Positions 16,213-26,025 of a stretch of 64,000 bases of DNA are shown one piece after another. Numbering within the stretch: the first letter of the stretch is position 1; each line of letters opens with the position of its first letter. The stretch is from positions 3,224,001 through 3,288,000 of the forward strand of contig CAVZWW010000003.1 in NCBI GenBank assembly GCA_963779225.1, written 5' to 3'. Under the pieces are notes generated by a model. It was not told where the DNA came from, did no database searches, and worked only from the letters and a program-made list of their open reading frames with translations. The stretch comes from CAVPCZ01 sp963779225. Its GTDB lineage: Bacteria > Bacteroidota > Ignavibacteria > UBA10030 > UBA6906. The translations under genes were made by a program, and so were the position numbers.

Positions 16213-17262
16213 ATGATGAATTCGTTGACCTCACGCGAGCGCGTCCGCCGCGTCATCCGCGGCGAACCGGTCGACCGCCTGCCCGCCCAGCCCATGGCGA
16301 TGATGTTTGCTGCGCGGTATGCCGGCATCCCATTCATCGACTACACCAAGGACGGCCGGAAGATGGCCGAAGCCCAGCTCAAGCTGGTCGAGGACTTCGG
16401 GCTCGACTGCCTGCTGACCTGCTCTGATCCTGCACGTGAGGTCATCGACATCGCGGGCGGCGCGAGCGTCGACTGGTTCACCGACCAGGGCCCCGCGATC
16501 AACGAGGAGCGGGCCGCGCTGCGTGACAAAACCCGGCTGAAAACCTTCCGTCTCCCCGACCCGTTCGGCGGAGGCCGGATGCACGATCGGGTCAAATCGA
16601 TCGAACTCATGCGCGCCACGTCCGGCCCCGGCATGTCGATTGTCGGCTGGATCGAGGGGCCGCTCGCCCTCGCGGCCGAGCTGCGAGGCGTGAACGCCAT
16701 CATGCTCGACTTCATCGACGACCCGGCGTTCGCCCGCGATCTGCTCGCGTTCTCCGCCGACGTGGCCATCGCCTACGCTCCGGCACAGATCGCCGCGGGG
16801 GCCGACACCATTGGGATGAGCGACGCCGCCGCGAGCATGATCGGGCCGGAACTCTACGAGCAGTTTCTCTGGCCGGAGCAGAAGCGGGTGCTGGAAATGC
16901 TCCGCCGGGACCACCCCGACGTCGTCCGCCGCCTCCACATGTGCGGGCGCACCGACCCGTTGTTGTCGCGGATGGGCGAACTGCCAGTCGACATCTATGA
17001 AATCGATTTCCCTGCCGACCTGCGCCGGGCGCGCGCCGAGCTCGGCCCCGAGCGTGTAATAGCCGGCAACGTCTCTACGATCACCGACCTGTTCGAAGGT
17101 ACTCCGGAAAAAGTCTACGAGGCATGCCGCCGGTGCCATCAGGTCTGCGGCCGATACCACATCGTCGGCGCCGGGTGCGAAATTTCGACCCAGACTCCGC
17201 CCGAGAACCTGCGGGCGATGATGGCCTACGCACGCGAGCACAAGCCCGAGGACTGCGGATAG
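16213..17262 (+). CDS. UroD-family corrinoid-type methyltransferase (MtaA-like)
   Basis: 349 residues of the uroporphyrinogen-decarboxylase fold: LTSRERVRRVIRGEPVDRLPAQP at the start, GWIEGPLALAAELRG and GADTIGMSDAAASMI in the middle. It keeps the zinc ligands of MtaA/CmuA-type methyltransferases, His242-x-Cys244 (LHMCG) and Cys322 (GAGCEI), and lacks the N-terminal arginine pattern of HemE. It should therefore move methyl groups to or from a corrinoid, not decarboxylate porphyrin. It is much GC-richer than its neighbours and has no corrinoid-protein partner beside it; the nearest is at 41945. It may be horizontally acquired. Confidence 0.82.
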   Translation: MMNSLTSRERVRRVIRGEPVDRLPAQPMAMMFAARYAGIPFIDYTKDGRKMAEAQLKLVEDFGLDCLLTCSDPAREVIDIAGGASVDWFTDQGPAINEERAALRDKTRLKTFRLPDPFGGGRMHDRVKSIELMRATSGPGMSIVGWIEGPLALAAELRGVNAIMLDFIDDPAFARDLLAFSADVAIAYAPAQIAAGADTIGMSDAAASMIGPELYEQFLWPEQKRVLEMLRRDHPDVVRRLHMCGRTDPLLSRMGELPVDIYEIDFPADLRRARAELGPERVIAGNVSTITDLFEGTPEKVYEACRRCHQVCGRYHIVGAGCEISTQTPPENLRAMMAYAREHKPEDCG

Positions 17263-17346
17263 GCGGGTAGGGGGAACTTATTCCATCTGACGTTTGAAGT
17301 GCCGATCGTATACTCTGGAAGGCACACCCCACTTAGAAGAGGAGAC

Positions 17347-17595
17347 ATGATAATCTTCTTCGGCACCTTGATCCTTATCTCTTTCTATGCCTTCCGCTCA
17401 AAAAGAATTATCCTCGGTGAAAATGCGCTGCTCAAGAAGGAAAACGACAACCTGCTGCGGAGAGTCGGGAAGATGCAGGTTCATTTCAACATATACAACA
17501 AGTTGTTCTTTGTTGTCTTAAACAGGGCAGATGACATCAAACACCGGCTGAGGCTGGTCAAGCCGGAAACTTTGCCCTACCGGCAGCGAACCTGA
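17347..17595 (+). CDS. small single-pass membrane protein with coiled coil (82 aa)
   Basis: AGAGGAGAC precedes the ATG at 17347. The N-terminus is a membrane helix (MIIFFGTLILISFYAF), then a basic stop-transfer (RSKR) and a heptad-like stretch ILGENALLKKENDNLLRRVGKM. It lies 24 bp upstream of an isoprenylcysteine-methyltransferase-like gene, so they are probably co-transcribed. No family recognised. Confidence 0.6.
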   Translation: MIIFFGTLILISFYAFRSKRIILGENALLKKENDNLLRRVGKMQVHFNIYNKLFFVVLNRADDIKHRLRLVKPETLPYRQRT

Positions 17596-17619
17596 AAAGG
17601 CGGTTTCGGGGAGGAACGT

Positions 17620-18234
17620 ATGCATCTGTTCGATCAAGCGATACTCGGAATTTCCATTCTCTTTTTGTTGGGAATGTTGGTTATCGTCAAGCAAGTTGTT
17701 ACGGGTTCTATTCTGGATAAACCCCATGGCAACCTCTTGGTCCAAATCGTCAATATCTTCAACCTCTTCTTTTTGCTGGTGGTGAATCCCCTGGCCGCAT
17801 TTCTGCTGATCACCCACAGTCTTCCGGCAGTTGATCCGACTCACATGACCATTATTGAACCGGGGAGTCAGATGGTCTTAGAAGTTGTGGGTTTGGGGAT
17901 GTATGTGATAGGTTTTCTCCTCATGGCGTGGGCGCTGATCGTACTCGGGCGCAACTACCAACTTGGAGGGAGCGCTCCTCGACCCGAGGATAGGATAATC
18001 ATAGATGGGCCCTACAAGCTGATTAGGCATCCTATGTACGCTGCTGCATTGAGTATTTCCCTGGGACTGACCTGCCTGCTCCAGTCCTGGACTCTTCTCT
18101 GGGTGTTCTGGATCTATCTTGTGTTGATTCTCATGTTGATTCCCATGGAGGAAGACAGACTCCGGACGGCATATGGCAAGCAGTCTACCGTCTACCAGCA
18201 AAGGACAAAAAAGCTCATTCCCTTCGTTTACTAA
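17620..18234 (+). CDS. isoprenylcysteine carboxyl methyltransferase (ICMT)/PEMT-like membrane protein
   Basis: 204 residues with about five hydrophobic segments. The C-terminal half has the conserved core of this family: GPYKLIRHPMYAA (residues about 129-141), which contributes to S-adenosylmethionine binding, then the MEEDRLRTAYG helix and YxQRTKKLIPFVY end. Bacterial members methylate isoprenoid or small lipid-like substrates, mostly unknown. It follows a small coiled-coil membrane protein and precedes a flavodoxin-like quinone reductase by 38 bp. A shared transcript is likely. Confidence 0.8.
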   Translation: MHLFDQAILGISILFLLGMLVIVKQVVTGSILDKPHGNLLVQIVNIFNLFFLLVVNPLAAFLLITHSLPAVDPTHMTIIEPGSQMVLEVVGLGMYVIGFLLMAWALIVLGRNYQLGGSAPRPEDRIIIDGPYKLIRHPMYAAALSISLGLTCLLQSWTLLWVFWIYLVLILMLIPMEEDRLRTAYGKQSTVYQQRTKKLIPFVY

Positions 18235-18271
18235 TCCATCCAGACAACAGACGCACTGAGAGGACTTCCCA

Positions 18272-19015
18272 ATGAACGTCTTGACAGTGTACGCCCATCC
18301 GAATCCCAAGTCCTTCTGCCACGCCATTCTCGAGCAGTTTACCCGAGGGTTGAAGGATGCCGGACACGTCAGTGAAGTGGTCGACTTATACGCCATTCGA
18401 TTCGATCCTGTGTTTCGCGTGCAAGACTTTGCCAGCTACGTGCATGAGAGCATGCCGCCCGACATACTCGCGAAAATGAACCTGAAGCAACGTGTTCTGG
18501 ACTCTGCAGGGGGGCCCATTCAGAGGTTTGTTGCCTCACGCATGCTCCGTAATAAGGACGATGCGGCGGTGGCGAAATTTATCCACAATCACAGGCCTAA
18601 AGACGTTATTGCCCAGTGGGAGAAATTGAAGAGAGCTCAGGGCCTTGCCTTCATTGCGCCGGTGTTCTGGCTTCATTTCCCCGCAATACTGAAGGGGTGG
18701 TTTGAGCGGGTCTTTTCCTACGGTGATGCGTATGCCCTAACGCCTGAGGGTTGGCGCGGCGACGTGAAAGGCCGGGTGCCGCTCCTTCATCATGAAAAAG
18801 CGTTGATCATCAGCACGACGCTATTCAAGGAAGAGGACTACAAGGCAGGTTGGGAAGAACCAATGACCCGAATCATTGATGACTGGGGATTGCGATACCC
18901 GGGGGTCAAGAAAGTCGATCATGTCTACTTCTATAGCGTGCCAGTTGCGGATGAAGATACCAGACGAAGCTATCTAGAGAGAACCTACACGCTAGGCAAG
19001 GAGTTCGCCCAGTAA
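18272..19015 (+). CDS. flavodoxin-fold NAD(P)H:quinone oxidoreductase family protein
   Basis: 247 residues. It opens with the Flavodoxin_2 signature MNVLTVYAHPNPKSFCHAIL (phosphate-binding turn for FMN/FAD), then HVSEVVDLYAIRFDPVF. APVFWLHFPAILKGWFERVFSYGDAYAL is the hallmark W-x(4)-PAxLKGWxDRV segment of the NQO1/MdaB/KefF group. An insertion of about 50 residues between the first strand pair and that motif (LNLKQRVLDSAGGPI region) makes it longer than typical MdaB. It probably carries out two-electron reduction of quinones. GAGAGGACTTCCC precedes the ATG. It is the third gene in a 17347-19015 cluster. Confidence 0.85.
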   Translation: MNVLTVYAHPNPKSFCHAILEQFTRGLKDAGHVSEVVDLYAIRFDPVFRVQDFASYVHESMPPDILAKMNLKQRVLDSAGGPIQRFVASRMLRNKDDAAVAKFIHNHRPKDVIAQWEKLKRAQGLAFIAPVFWLHFPAILKGWFERVFSYGDAYALTPEGWRGDVKGRVPLLHHEKALIISTTLFKEEDYKAGWEEPMTRIIDDWGLRYPGVKKVDHVYFYSVPVADEDTRRSYLERTYTLGKEFAQ

Positions 19016-19085
19016 TGATGGACGGAGCAACCGGGTGAGTGACAATGAAAGTAGATTGCATGAACATTGAGGGATCGCTCATTCG

Positions 19086-19208
19086 ATAGTTGATTGTGGT
19101 TGTGGATTTCCACCTTCACTATACCCATTGCGAAGAAGAAGACAACAAAGGTGGTATATGCTTTCGATATAGAACCTTCCATGATTGATACCGCAAGGGG
19201 GCGGGCGC
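19086..19208 (+). pseudogene. remnant of a SAM-dependent methyltransferase
   Basis: One frame reads IVDCGCG, a class I methyltransferase motif I. About 15 bases later the next frame continues with FTIPIAKKKTTKVVYAFDIEPSMIDTARGRA, the usual following strand and acidic loop that binds SAM ribose. A frameshift separates them and no later motifs follow, so it is a decayed fragment. The remainder of 19016-19899 holds only the tRNA remnant and its hairpin. Confidence 0.5.
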
Positions 19209-19512
19209 CCTGCCAAGAACAAACAGCAATAGGATATGTGCTGACTCTGTTATCACGCACTGACGTCGTCCTGTCAAGTTTCCCAGGAGAGTGATGGGAA
19301 CGATGCCGACTATTGACTGTTTGCCCGGGCATCTGGAATTCTGCAAATTGAAAACGAGGCAGGAATCTCGACCATACAGGTTCCTGAGCGTGAGCAGGGA
19401 ATCTGCAGACAGGATGGCAGGCCAATAGGTATCGAAAGCATCGAAACCTGAAAGGGGACTGTAAGAAATCCCTGCAAAAACGGCACATGCACAAGTTTGC
19501 TTCGTTGGAGGA

Positions 19513-19558
19513 GCGACTCCTATTCAGTGGGTTCCAGGTTCAAGTTCTGGTGAGTGCA
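19513..19558 (+). pseudogene. tRNA-like 3'-half remnant (copy F3)
   Basis: gcgactcctattcagtgggttccaggttcaagttctggtgagtgca matches the anticodon-to-acceptor half of tRNA-Lys with several changes, including a weakened acceptor. No 5' half precedes it. Confidence 0.65.
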
Positions 19559-19559
19559 T

Positions 19560-19596
19560 GACAAAGCTCGAATGCAATTCGCATTCGAGCTTTGTC
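19560..19596 (+). terminator. 16-bp perfect hairpin behind tRNA remnant F3
   Basis: gacaaagctcgaatgc (19560-19575) and its exact complement (19581-19596) enclose a 5-base loop, immediately after the tRNA remnant's 3' end. The position suits a former tRNA terminator, though no U-run follows. Confidence 0.55.
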
Positions 19597-19899
19597 GTAA
19601 GGTTGGACCCTCGCTCTTTGGGATCGATAGGCAATGCTCCCGGCAAGATCCCATTCCGCTTCATCTGGAATCCGACTTTTTGTGCGCAGCTGAAATGGCC
19701 ATGAAGCATACACAATGTTTGACCAGCTTCTTGCCCGTGGATCTGTGTCCCTTATTGACAATGTCCGTTGTGCACGATACATTACCTGATACAGCAGATG
19801 AGTTGGCATCGGCCGGCAGGAGAGGGAGGAGTCCGGGGATCCGTCGTCCGCCGATGTCCGTGCGGGCGACCGTCCTTCCACCACTCAACGGAGAAGCCG

Positions 19900-21975
19900 A
19901 TGCGCACCGAGAAGAGTTTCCTCGCCTTTTTGATCGCTTTCCTCACTCTTCCACTCGCTTCTCTAGCACAATGGCAGGAAACGAACGGTCCGACCGGAGG
20001 GGCGATCTATACGTTTGCCTCCCACAACGGATTCGTGTTCGCCGGGGGACCCGGCAACGGTGTCTTCCGGTCAAGTGACGCGGGAACAAGTTGGGCCCTG
20101 GCAAACTCCGGGATGAACAATAACGGCGCATGGTCTCTTGCAGGAGGTGATTCCTTTCTCTATGTGGGCACAAACGCCGGCGTGTACCGCACGTCAAACC
20201 AGGGGACGAGCTGGCAGGCCGCTAACGCCGGGAGGCCCGGTGATGTTGTATACGCGGTGTTCTGGACGGGCACCACGGTTTTCGCAGGTACCGGTACCCA
20301 CGGCGTCTATCGGTCAACGAATCGAGGCGCATCGTGGGTAACATCCAATTCCGGATTGACACGCCTTCAACCCCGCGCCTTCGTCTCGATGGGGACGGAC
20401 CTGTTCGTGGGGATGCTGGATGGCGGCGTCTTCAGGTCCACGGACAACGGGGTGTCGTGGTCCCCTGCCGACGCGGGCATATCGGCGCAGCCTACGAAGG
20501 CACTCGCTGTTGTCGGTTCCGATCTCTTCGCGGGGACGGAGCATTCAGGAGTGTACCGTTCAACAGACCTCGGAGGGTCGTGGGTGCCTGTGAACACGGG
20601 ACTTCCGAAACAAGGCATACAGACGCTCTTGTCGAGCCTCGGCGACCTGTTCGTCGGCATGCGTGAAGGCGGGATCAGTATGACCACGAACCGGGGGACG
20701 TCATGGGCGGACGCGGACGCCGGCATCAACTTCCCGCACGTCTATGCCCTGCACGAGTACGGGCCGACACTTTTTGCCGGCACCTACGGATACGGCATCT
20801 TCCGCTCAGCCGACGGCGGCGTAAGCTGGACCAGGGCAAATGCAGGGGTGACGAACACGACGTGCTACCGTCTCTGCTCGACGCCACGGGGAGTCCTCGG
20901 AGCAGGCGCTGGATCCCGCGTGGTTGTGACGACCGATGCAGGAGACACCTGGGGGCACGCCGACGGCGGCTTCACGGACGATCTGGTGTTTGACATTCTC
21001 ACCGATGGTCCGGAGGTGTTCGCCTCGACGTCGGACCACGTATGGCGTTCATCGGATGAGGGAGTCTCCTGGCAGGTATCGACGACGCTCTTTTTGTACC
21101 CCGTCACGAAATTGGCCGGTTCGGCGACAATGCTCTATGCGACCAGTCGGGAAAAAAAGGTGTATCGTTCGACCGACCATGGTGACACCTGGTCGGCGCT
21201 CCCGGCGGAACTTCCTCAGGAAACAGTCAATGACCTGGTCCTTCTGGGGGCCGACCTTTTCGTTGGGACCCCCGCGTATGGCATACTGCGGTCGACAGAC
21301 GAGGGAATTACATGGGATACAGTGAACGTAGGTTTGCCATCACTCAACATTCTGGCCCTGCTGCCGAGGGACAGCCTGCTTTTCGCATCTGTAGCCGGGC
21401 AGGGGATCTATCGCTCGTCGGACCATGGCGACACGTGGGTGTATGCGAGCAGTGGGATGCTAACGCAGTTCATGTATGCATTCGCAGCGTCCGGTCAGAA
21501 CCTCCTTGCAGTGGGCGGCAACGGTGCCGTGTACCGGTCGACGAATCATGGGGAGAGCTGGCAAGCGTACCCGCTCCCGTCGTTTAACAAGAATTGCTAT
21601 GCCGCGTTGATTCATGGGGACTACGTGTACGTGTCGACGTATTATGGCCCGGTGTACAGGCGCCCGGCGTCCGAGATCCTCGTGGATGTTGCGAGGGAGG
21701 AGACGCAACCGGCTGCGTTTGAGCTTCTGCAGAACTATCCGAACCCGTTCAATCCGGCGACCACCATTCAGTTTATTCTCCCATCTCATTCACTCGTCAC
21801 ACTCACGGTCTTCAACACCCTCGGCCAAATCGTACGTGTGCTGGTGAATGGCAAAATGGCACCGGGTTATCACTCGGTCAACTTTGACGCAACGGGATTG
21901 GCGAGCGGTGTATATCTCTACCGCATACAAGCAGGGAGCTATGTAGAGACCAAGAAGCTGATCCTGCTGCTGTGA
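19900..21975 (+). CDS. secreted beta-propeller (BNR/YCF48-like repeat) protein with type IX sorting domain
   Basis: 691 residues. The ATG at 19900 opens a signal peptide (MRTEKSFLAFLIAF...SLAQ); the frame is open further upstream but without one. Residues 25-600 carry about 14 repeats of roughly 40 residues, each with a VYRST(D/N)xGxSW Asp-box-like turn and an LFAGT strand, as in sortilin or photosynthesis-factor propellers. The last 80 residues form a type IX secretion C-terminal domain: NYPNPFNPATTIQFILP, VFNTLGQIV, SGVYLYRIQAG and KKLILLL. It is probably exported and attached to or released from the outer surface. A hairpin terminator follows. Confidence 0.88.
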   Translation: MRTEKSFLAFLIAFLTLPLASLAQWQETNGPTGGAIYTFASHNGFVFAGGPGNGVFRSSDAGTSWALANSGMNNNGAWSLAGGDSFLYVGTNAGVYRTSNQGTSWQAANAGRPGDVVYAVFWTGTTVFAGTGTHGVYRSTNRGASWVTSNSGLTRLQPRAFVSMGTDLFVGMLDGGVFRSTDNGVSWSPADAGISAQPTKALAVVGSDLFAGTEHSGVYRSTDLGGSWVPVNTGLPKQGIQTLLSSLGDLFVGMREGGISMTTNRGTSWADADAGINFPHVYALHEYGPTLFAGTYGYGIFRSADGGVSWTRANAGVTNTTCYRLCSTPRGVLGAGAGSRVVVTTDAGDTWGHADGGFTDDLVFDILTDGPEVFASTSDHVWRSSDEGVSWQVSTTLFLYPVTKLAGSATMLYATSREKKVYRSTDHGDTWSALPAELPQETVNDLVLLGADLFVGTPAYGILRSTDEGITWDTVNVGLPSLNILALLPRDSLLFASVAGQGIYRSSDHGDTWVYASSGMLTQFMYAFAASGQNLLAVGGNGAVYRSTNHGESWQAYPLPSFNKNCYAALIHGDYVYVSTYYGPVYRRPASEILVDVAREETQPAAFELLQNYPNPFNPATTIQFILPSHSLVTLTVFNTLGQIVRVLVNGKMAPGYHSVNFDATGLASGVYLYRIQAGSYVETKKLILLL

Positions 21976-22001
21976 CCGTCCCTGGATCGATGCACGCTCT
22001 G

Positions 22002-22023
22002 GGCCCGGCAGAGATGGCGGGCC
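22002..22023 (+). terminator. hairpin terminator after the 19900 gene
   Basis: GGCCCG-gcagagatgg-CGGGCC followed by ttccttt, 27 bp after the stop. It resembles the GCCCGG hairpin family seen at 3091, 5817 and 36857. Confidence 0.55.
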
Positions 22024-22755
22024 TTCCTTTGCTTCCCCCTCTGTTGTTCTATCCGAGTCCCCGAGAATCGCACTTCGTCTTCTCATGAATCGGAGGATGC
22101 CCCGTCTGTCCAAGTCCGTACTGCGACATCCGCACTCTCTAAACGGCGGCTCATGACAGAGACGTCACGAGCCAACACTCCTCGGAGCGCCGGAAAAACG
22201 GAGGCGACAGTCCCGAATGAGTATAGTGAGATTTCAGTAACTACCCGCCAGTCGATGACAGTGTGTAGCGCGTGGTGGCCCTCCAACCGCCGAATTGTTC
22301 CTCGTTCCGCGAGTACTGGGTGCTCATGGTCGGACTCTTTACTCACCTGGTTCCAGGTTTCCGAGTCCTGGTGGGTACACTCTCAGAACTCCTTCGCCGT
22401 GGTAGACGTCTTATCCGGGGAGATCTTGCGTTACACCTGAACGGGTGATCCCGCTGAGAAGCGGGAGAGCAAGAAGTCAGCAGACGCCGTAGTATCTGCC
22501 TCATGCAGAGAAGGCCCGAACAGAAAGAAGAGCAAAGGAAACGATGCGCCTCAAAGGCAGACGGCATCAGATGTCCGGGCAACTGGAACTCCCGCCGGCT
22601 GCATCGCGCACCACTTTCCGAACCTCCCGGCACGGACCCGCATGCCGGGTCTTGAATGTCCGCCTCATTCTTCCTAAGTTGCATGTAACACATCATTCCT
22701 TCGTATGACTGCAGTGGTCAATCACGCGTATCTCAGATTCCAGAAGGGATCCCCC
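22024..22755. other. non-coding gap with tRNA remnant and hairpins
   Basis: Besides remnant F4, a perfect CCCGGCA/TGCCGGG stem-loop lies near 22627-22650. No gene is evident. Confidence 0.4.
22333..22398 (+). pseudogene. tRNA-Lys 3'-half remnant with downstream flank (copy F4)
   Basis: gactctttactcacctggttccagg... gagtcctggtgggtacac copies the anticodon-to-acceptor half. The next bases, tctcagaactccttcg, match those after the intact tRNA-Lys (tctcagaacccctttcg), so the copied unit included the start of the terminator. Confidence 0.75.
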
Positions 22756-25700
22756 ATGAGGCACCTCCGCTCTCTCTTGTTTCTTGCATGCCTTGTTGCA
22801 CCGTTTCTGATTGCACAGCAAGAAACTCGCCTGCTGCGCTTCCCAGCCATTCACGACAACCAGATCGTCTTCTCATATGCCGGCGACCTGTATACCGTAT
22901 CAGCATCCGGTGGCGTCGCACGAAAACTGACGAACGATGTGGGATACGAAATGTTCGCCCGTTTCTCCCCCGACGGTAAGTGGATTGCTTTCACGGGACA
23001 GTATGATGGTAACACCGAAGTCTACCTGATGCCTGCCGAAGGTGGCATCCCCACACGACTCACCTATACGGCAACTCTGGGTCGCGACGACGTCTCGGAC
23101 CGGATGGGACCGAACAACATCGTTATGACCTGGCGGGACGACAAGACCATTGTCTACCGCTCGCGCAGAATTGAACGCAACGACTTTATCGGGCAGCTCT
23201 TCCTTGCCAGCGTCGACGGTGGAATTCCAGAGCAACTCCCGTTGCCGCGTGGCGGCTTCTGCTCCTATTCCCCCGACAAAAAGCAGTTGGCTTACAACCG
23301 GGTCTTCCGGGAATTCCGCACATGGAAACGGTACCGCGGCGGACAGGCTGACGAGGTGTGGATCTACGATTTCGACAAGAAGACCATTACCAATGTCACC
23401 ACTAACCCCGCGCAGGACATCATCCCGATGTGGAGTGGCAACAAGATCTACTTTGTCTCTGATCGCGATGAAATCAAGAAGATGAATCTGTTTGTGTATG
23501 ACCTCGGAACAAAGGAGACAAAGAAGCTGACGAGCTTCACGGAGTACGATGTGGAATTCCCCTCGCTTGGCAATAGTGCCATCGTGTTCCAAAACGGCGG
23601 CTACATCTACAAACTTGATCTGGCCACGGAGCAGGCCGTGAAAGTTCCGATCTCCATACAAGAGGACTTCGCCATCGGCCGCGGGGGCTTGAAAGACGTT
23701 AGCAAGGAGGTCACCAACTTTGAGATTGCGCCAGACGGAAACCGTGCCCTGTTTGGTGCGCGTGGCGACGTGTTCACTGTCCCTGCGAAATACGGCAACA
23801 CCCGGAATATCACCAACACGCCGGGCGTTCACGAGCGAAACTCCAAATGGTCTCCGGATGGTAAATGGATTGCATACATCAGTGATGCGTCAGGAGAAAG
23901 CGAAGTGTGGATTGAGCCGCAAGATGGAAGCAGCGCGCCCACACAGTTGACCAAGAACGGCGATACCTACAAGTATCAAATCCTCTGGTCTCCCGACAGC
24001 AAACATATCATGTGGTCAGACAAGAAGCTTCGCCTCCAGTATGTCGACATCGCATCCAAGTCCATTACGACGGTCGCTCAGGCAACAGCGTGGGAGATCA
24101 CCCACTACAAGTGGGCGCCTGACAGCAAGTGGATCGCGTACGTCAAGCCCGAAGAGAAGCGCATGACGACCGTCCAGATTTACAGTCTCGACAAGAAAGA
24201 GACCTTTGAGGTCACGGATGGCTGGTTCGATTCGTCAGAGCCCGCCTTCAGTTCTGACGGGAAGTACCTCTTCTTCGTCTCAGATCGGTCGTTCAACCCG
24301 ATCTTTAATAGTCTCGAATTGAACGCGAGCTTCAATGATCTCTCAGGCCTTTATCTTGTGGCTCTGGCAAAGGATACCAAGTCCCCGTTTGCGCCAAAGA
24401 GTGATGAAGTGAAGATCAAAGAAGAGAAGGATAACTCGAAAAAGGATGAGGAGAAAGACAAGAAGAAGGACAAGGAAGAGCCGAAGGTGACCGTGAAGGT
24501 GGATGTTCCGGGTTTGCAGCAGCGTATCACGTCTCTTCCAATTTCAGCGGGCAACTATCGCAACCTGCAATCCGTTGGCGACAAGCTCTACTATGTCCGC
24601 AACAGCACAAAAGAAGAAAAGGCAAAGCTGTACCTTTACGAACTCGATAAGCAAAAGGAAACGGAGCTTGGTGAATTCAACGGATTTGAGATGTCGGCTG
24701 ACGGAAAGAAAATGCTCGTAGGAGGAGGTGGCTCGTTCTTCATCATTGACCTCCCGACCAGCAAAATTGATGCAAAGGATAAACTCAACCTGAGTGATAT
24801 GAGGGTGAAACTCGATCGCCGGGCGGAGTGGAATCAGATCTATACGGAATGCTGGAGACAGATGCGCGACTTCTTCTTTGCTCCCAACATGCATGGGGTT
24901 GACTGGCCAAAGATACGCGAACGCTACGCCCGGCTTCTTCCTTATGTGAATCATCGCGCCGACCTCACATACATCATCGGCGAGATGATCGGAGAGCTGG
25001 CCATCGGTCATACGTATGTTGGCGGAGGAGACTATCCCAAAGCTGAACGCGTGCAGTTGGGCCTTCTGGGCGCGACAATCGAGCGCGATCCTTTAACCAG
25101 GTATTACCGGATCAAAAAGATCCTGAAGGGTGAAAACTGGACTAAGAGTGCCCGCTCGCCTCTCACCGAAATTGGTGTCGATGCACAAGAAGGAGATTAC
25201 GTCATCGCGATTGATGGCACCCCAACGAACACAATGAATGATATCTATGAAGCGCTTGTCAACACCGTGGGGAAACAGGTTACACTAAGGCTGAACGCAG
25301 AGCCGAAGGATGCAGGAAGCCGAACCACGGTTGTGGTCCCGATAGGCGATGAGCATGAGTTATACTACTACAACTGGGTTCAGGAAAACATTGAAAAGGT
25401 CTCAAAGGCAACCGATGGCAAAGTCGGCTACTTGCACATTCCCGACATGGGAACCGGAGGGCTGGTGGAGTTCGTGAAGTACTTCTACCCACAGCTTCGC
25501 AAAGAAGGGCTTATCGTTGACGTGCGGGGCAACGGTGGGGGATTTGTCTCACCGATCGTGATTGAGCGACTCCACCGTGAGCTCGCCATGATTGACGTTG
25601 CTCGCAATGCAGCGATCAACCTTGACCCGGGCGCAATGGTCTATGGCCCGAAAGTACTCCTCGCCGATGAGTTTTCAGCCTCTGATGGGGACATTGTCAC

Positions 25701-26025
25701 TTATCGATTTAAGAAATATATGATTGGCCCTGTTGTCGGAAAACGTACCTGGGGTGGTGTGGTGGGAATTCGCGGTTCGCTTCCCCTTCTCGATGGCGGT
25801 TTCCTGAACCGTCCCGAATTCTCTCGCTATGATGTCGAAGGAAAGGAATGGATCATGGAAGGGAAAGGGGTTGAACCGGATATCTTCGTGGACAACGATC
25901 CTGCACGTGAATTTGCCGGCACCGATGACCAGCTCAACAAGGCAGTCGAAGTCATCAAAGAAGAGTTAAAGAAGAACCCGGTGAAGTTGCCACCGCCGCC
26001 GCCATATCCGGACAAGAGCAAGTAG
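22756..26025 (+). CDS. tricorn-like serine protease (S41 family)
   Basis: 1089 residues with a signal peptide (MRHLRSLLFLACLVAPFLIAQ). Residues 25-560 form WD/TolB-like beta-propellers (FSPDGKWIAFTG, WSPDGKWIAYIS, WAPDSKWIAYVK). A Lys/Glu-rich linker near 555-590 separates them from the tricorn core, a PDZ (about 800-880) and the S41 catalytic domain. Catalytic positions fit tricorn: His752 (GHTYVGG), Ser976-Asp977 (FSASDGD) and Glu1035 (MEGKGVEPD). Gly751 replaces the Ser before the His. Bacterial homologues are periplasmic and trim peptides. The real ATG at 22756 has AGAAGGGA upstream. Confidence 0.92.
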   Translation: MRHLRSLLFLACLVAPFLIAQQETRLLRFPAIHDNQIVFSYAGDLYTVSASGGVARKLTNDVGYEMFARFSPDGKWIAFTGQYDGNTEVYLMPAEGGIPTRLTYTATLGRDDVSDRMGPNNIVMTWRDDKTIVYRSRRIERNDFIGQLFLASVDGGIPEQLPLPRGGFCSYSPDKKQLAYNRVFREFRTWKRYRGGQADEVWIYDFDKKTITNVTTNPAQDIIPMWSGNKIYFVSDRDEIKKMNLFVYDLGTKETKKLTSFTEYDVEFPSLGNSAIVFQNGGYIYKLDLATEQAVKVPISIQEDFAIGRGGLKDVSKEVTNFEIAPDGNRALFGARGDVFTVPAKYGNTRNITNTPGVHERNSKWSPDGKWIAYISDASGESEVWIEPQDGSSAPTQLTKNGDTYKYQILWSPDSKHIMWSDKKLRLQYVDIASKSITTVAQATAWEITHYKWAPDSKWIAYVKPEEKRMTTVQIYSLDKKETFEVTDGWFDSSEPAFSSDGKYLFFVSDRSFNPIFNSLELNASFNDLSGLYLVALAKDTKSPFAPKSDEVKIKEEKDNSKKDEEKDKKKDKEEPKVTVKVDVPGLQQRITSLPISAGNYRNLQSVGDKLYYVRNSTKEEKAKLYLYELDKQKETELGEFNGFEMSADGKKMLVGGGGSFFIIDLPTSKIDAKDKLNLSDMRVKLDRRAEWNQIYTECWRQMRDFFFAPNMHGVDWPKIRERYARLLPYVNHRADLTYIIGEMIGELAIGHTYVGGGDYPKAERVQLGLLGATIERDPLTRYYRIKKILKGENWTKSARSPLTEIGVDAQEGDYVIAIDGTPTNTMNDIYEALVNTVGKQVTLRLNAEPKDAGSRTTVVVPIGDEHELYYYNWVQENIEKVSKATDGKVGYLHIPDMGTGGLVEFVKYFYPQLRKEGLIVDVRGNGGGFVSPIVIERLHRELAMIDVARNAAINLDPGAMVYGPKVLLADEFSASDGDIVTYRFKKYMIGPVVGKRTWGGVVGIRGSLPLLDGGFLNRPEFSRYDVEGKEWIMEGKGVEPDIFVDNDPAREFAGTDDQLNKAVEVIKEELKKNPVKLPPPPPYPDKSK

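Noticed and set aside
16231..17241. Minus-strand frame of 336 codons
   Set aside because: It is a shadow of the GC-rich UroD-family gene, which has clear domain motifs on the plus strand.
22900..23832. Minus-strand frame of 310 codons
   Set aside because: It is antisense to the tricorn propeller region, with no motif.
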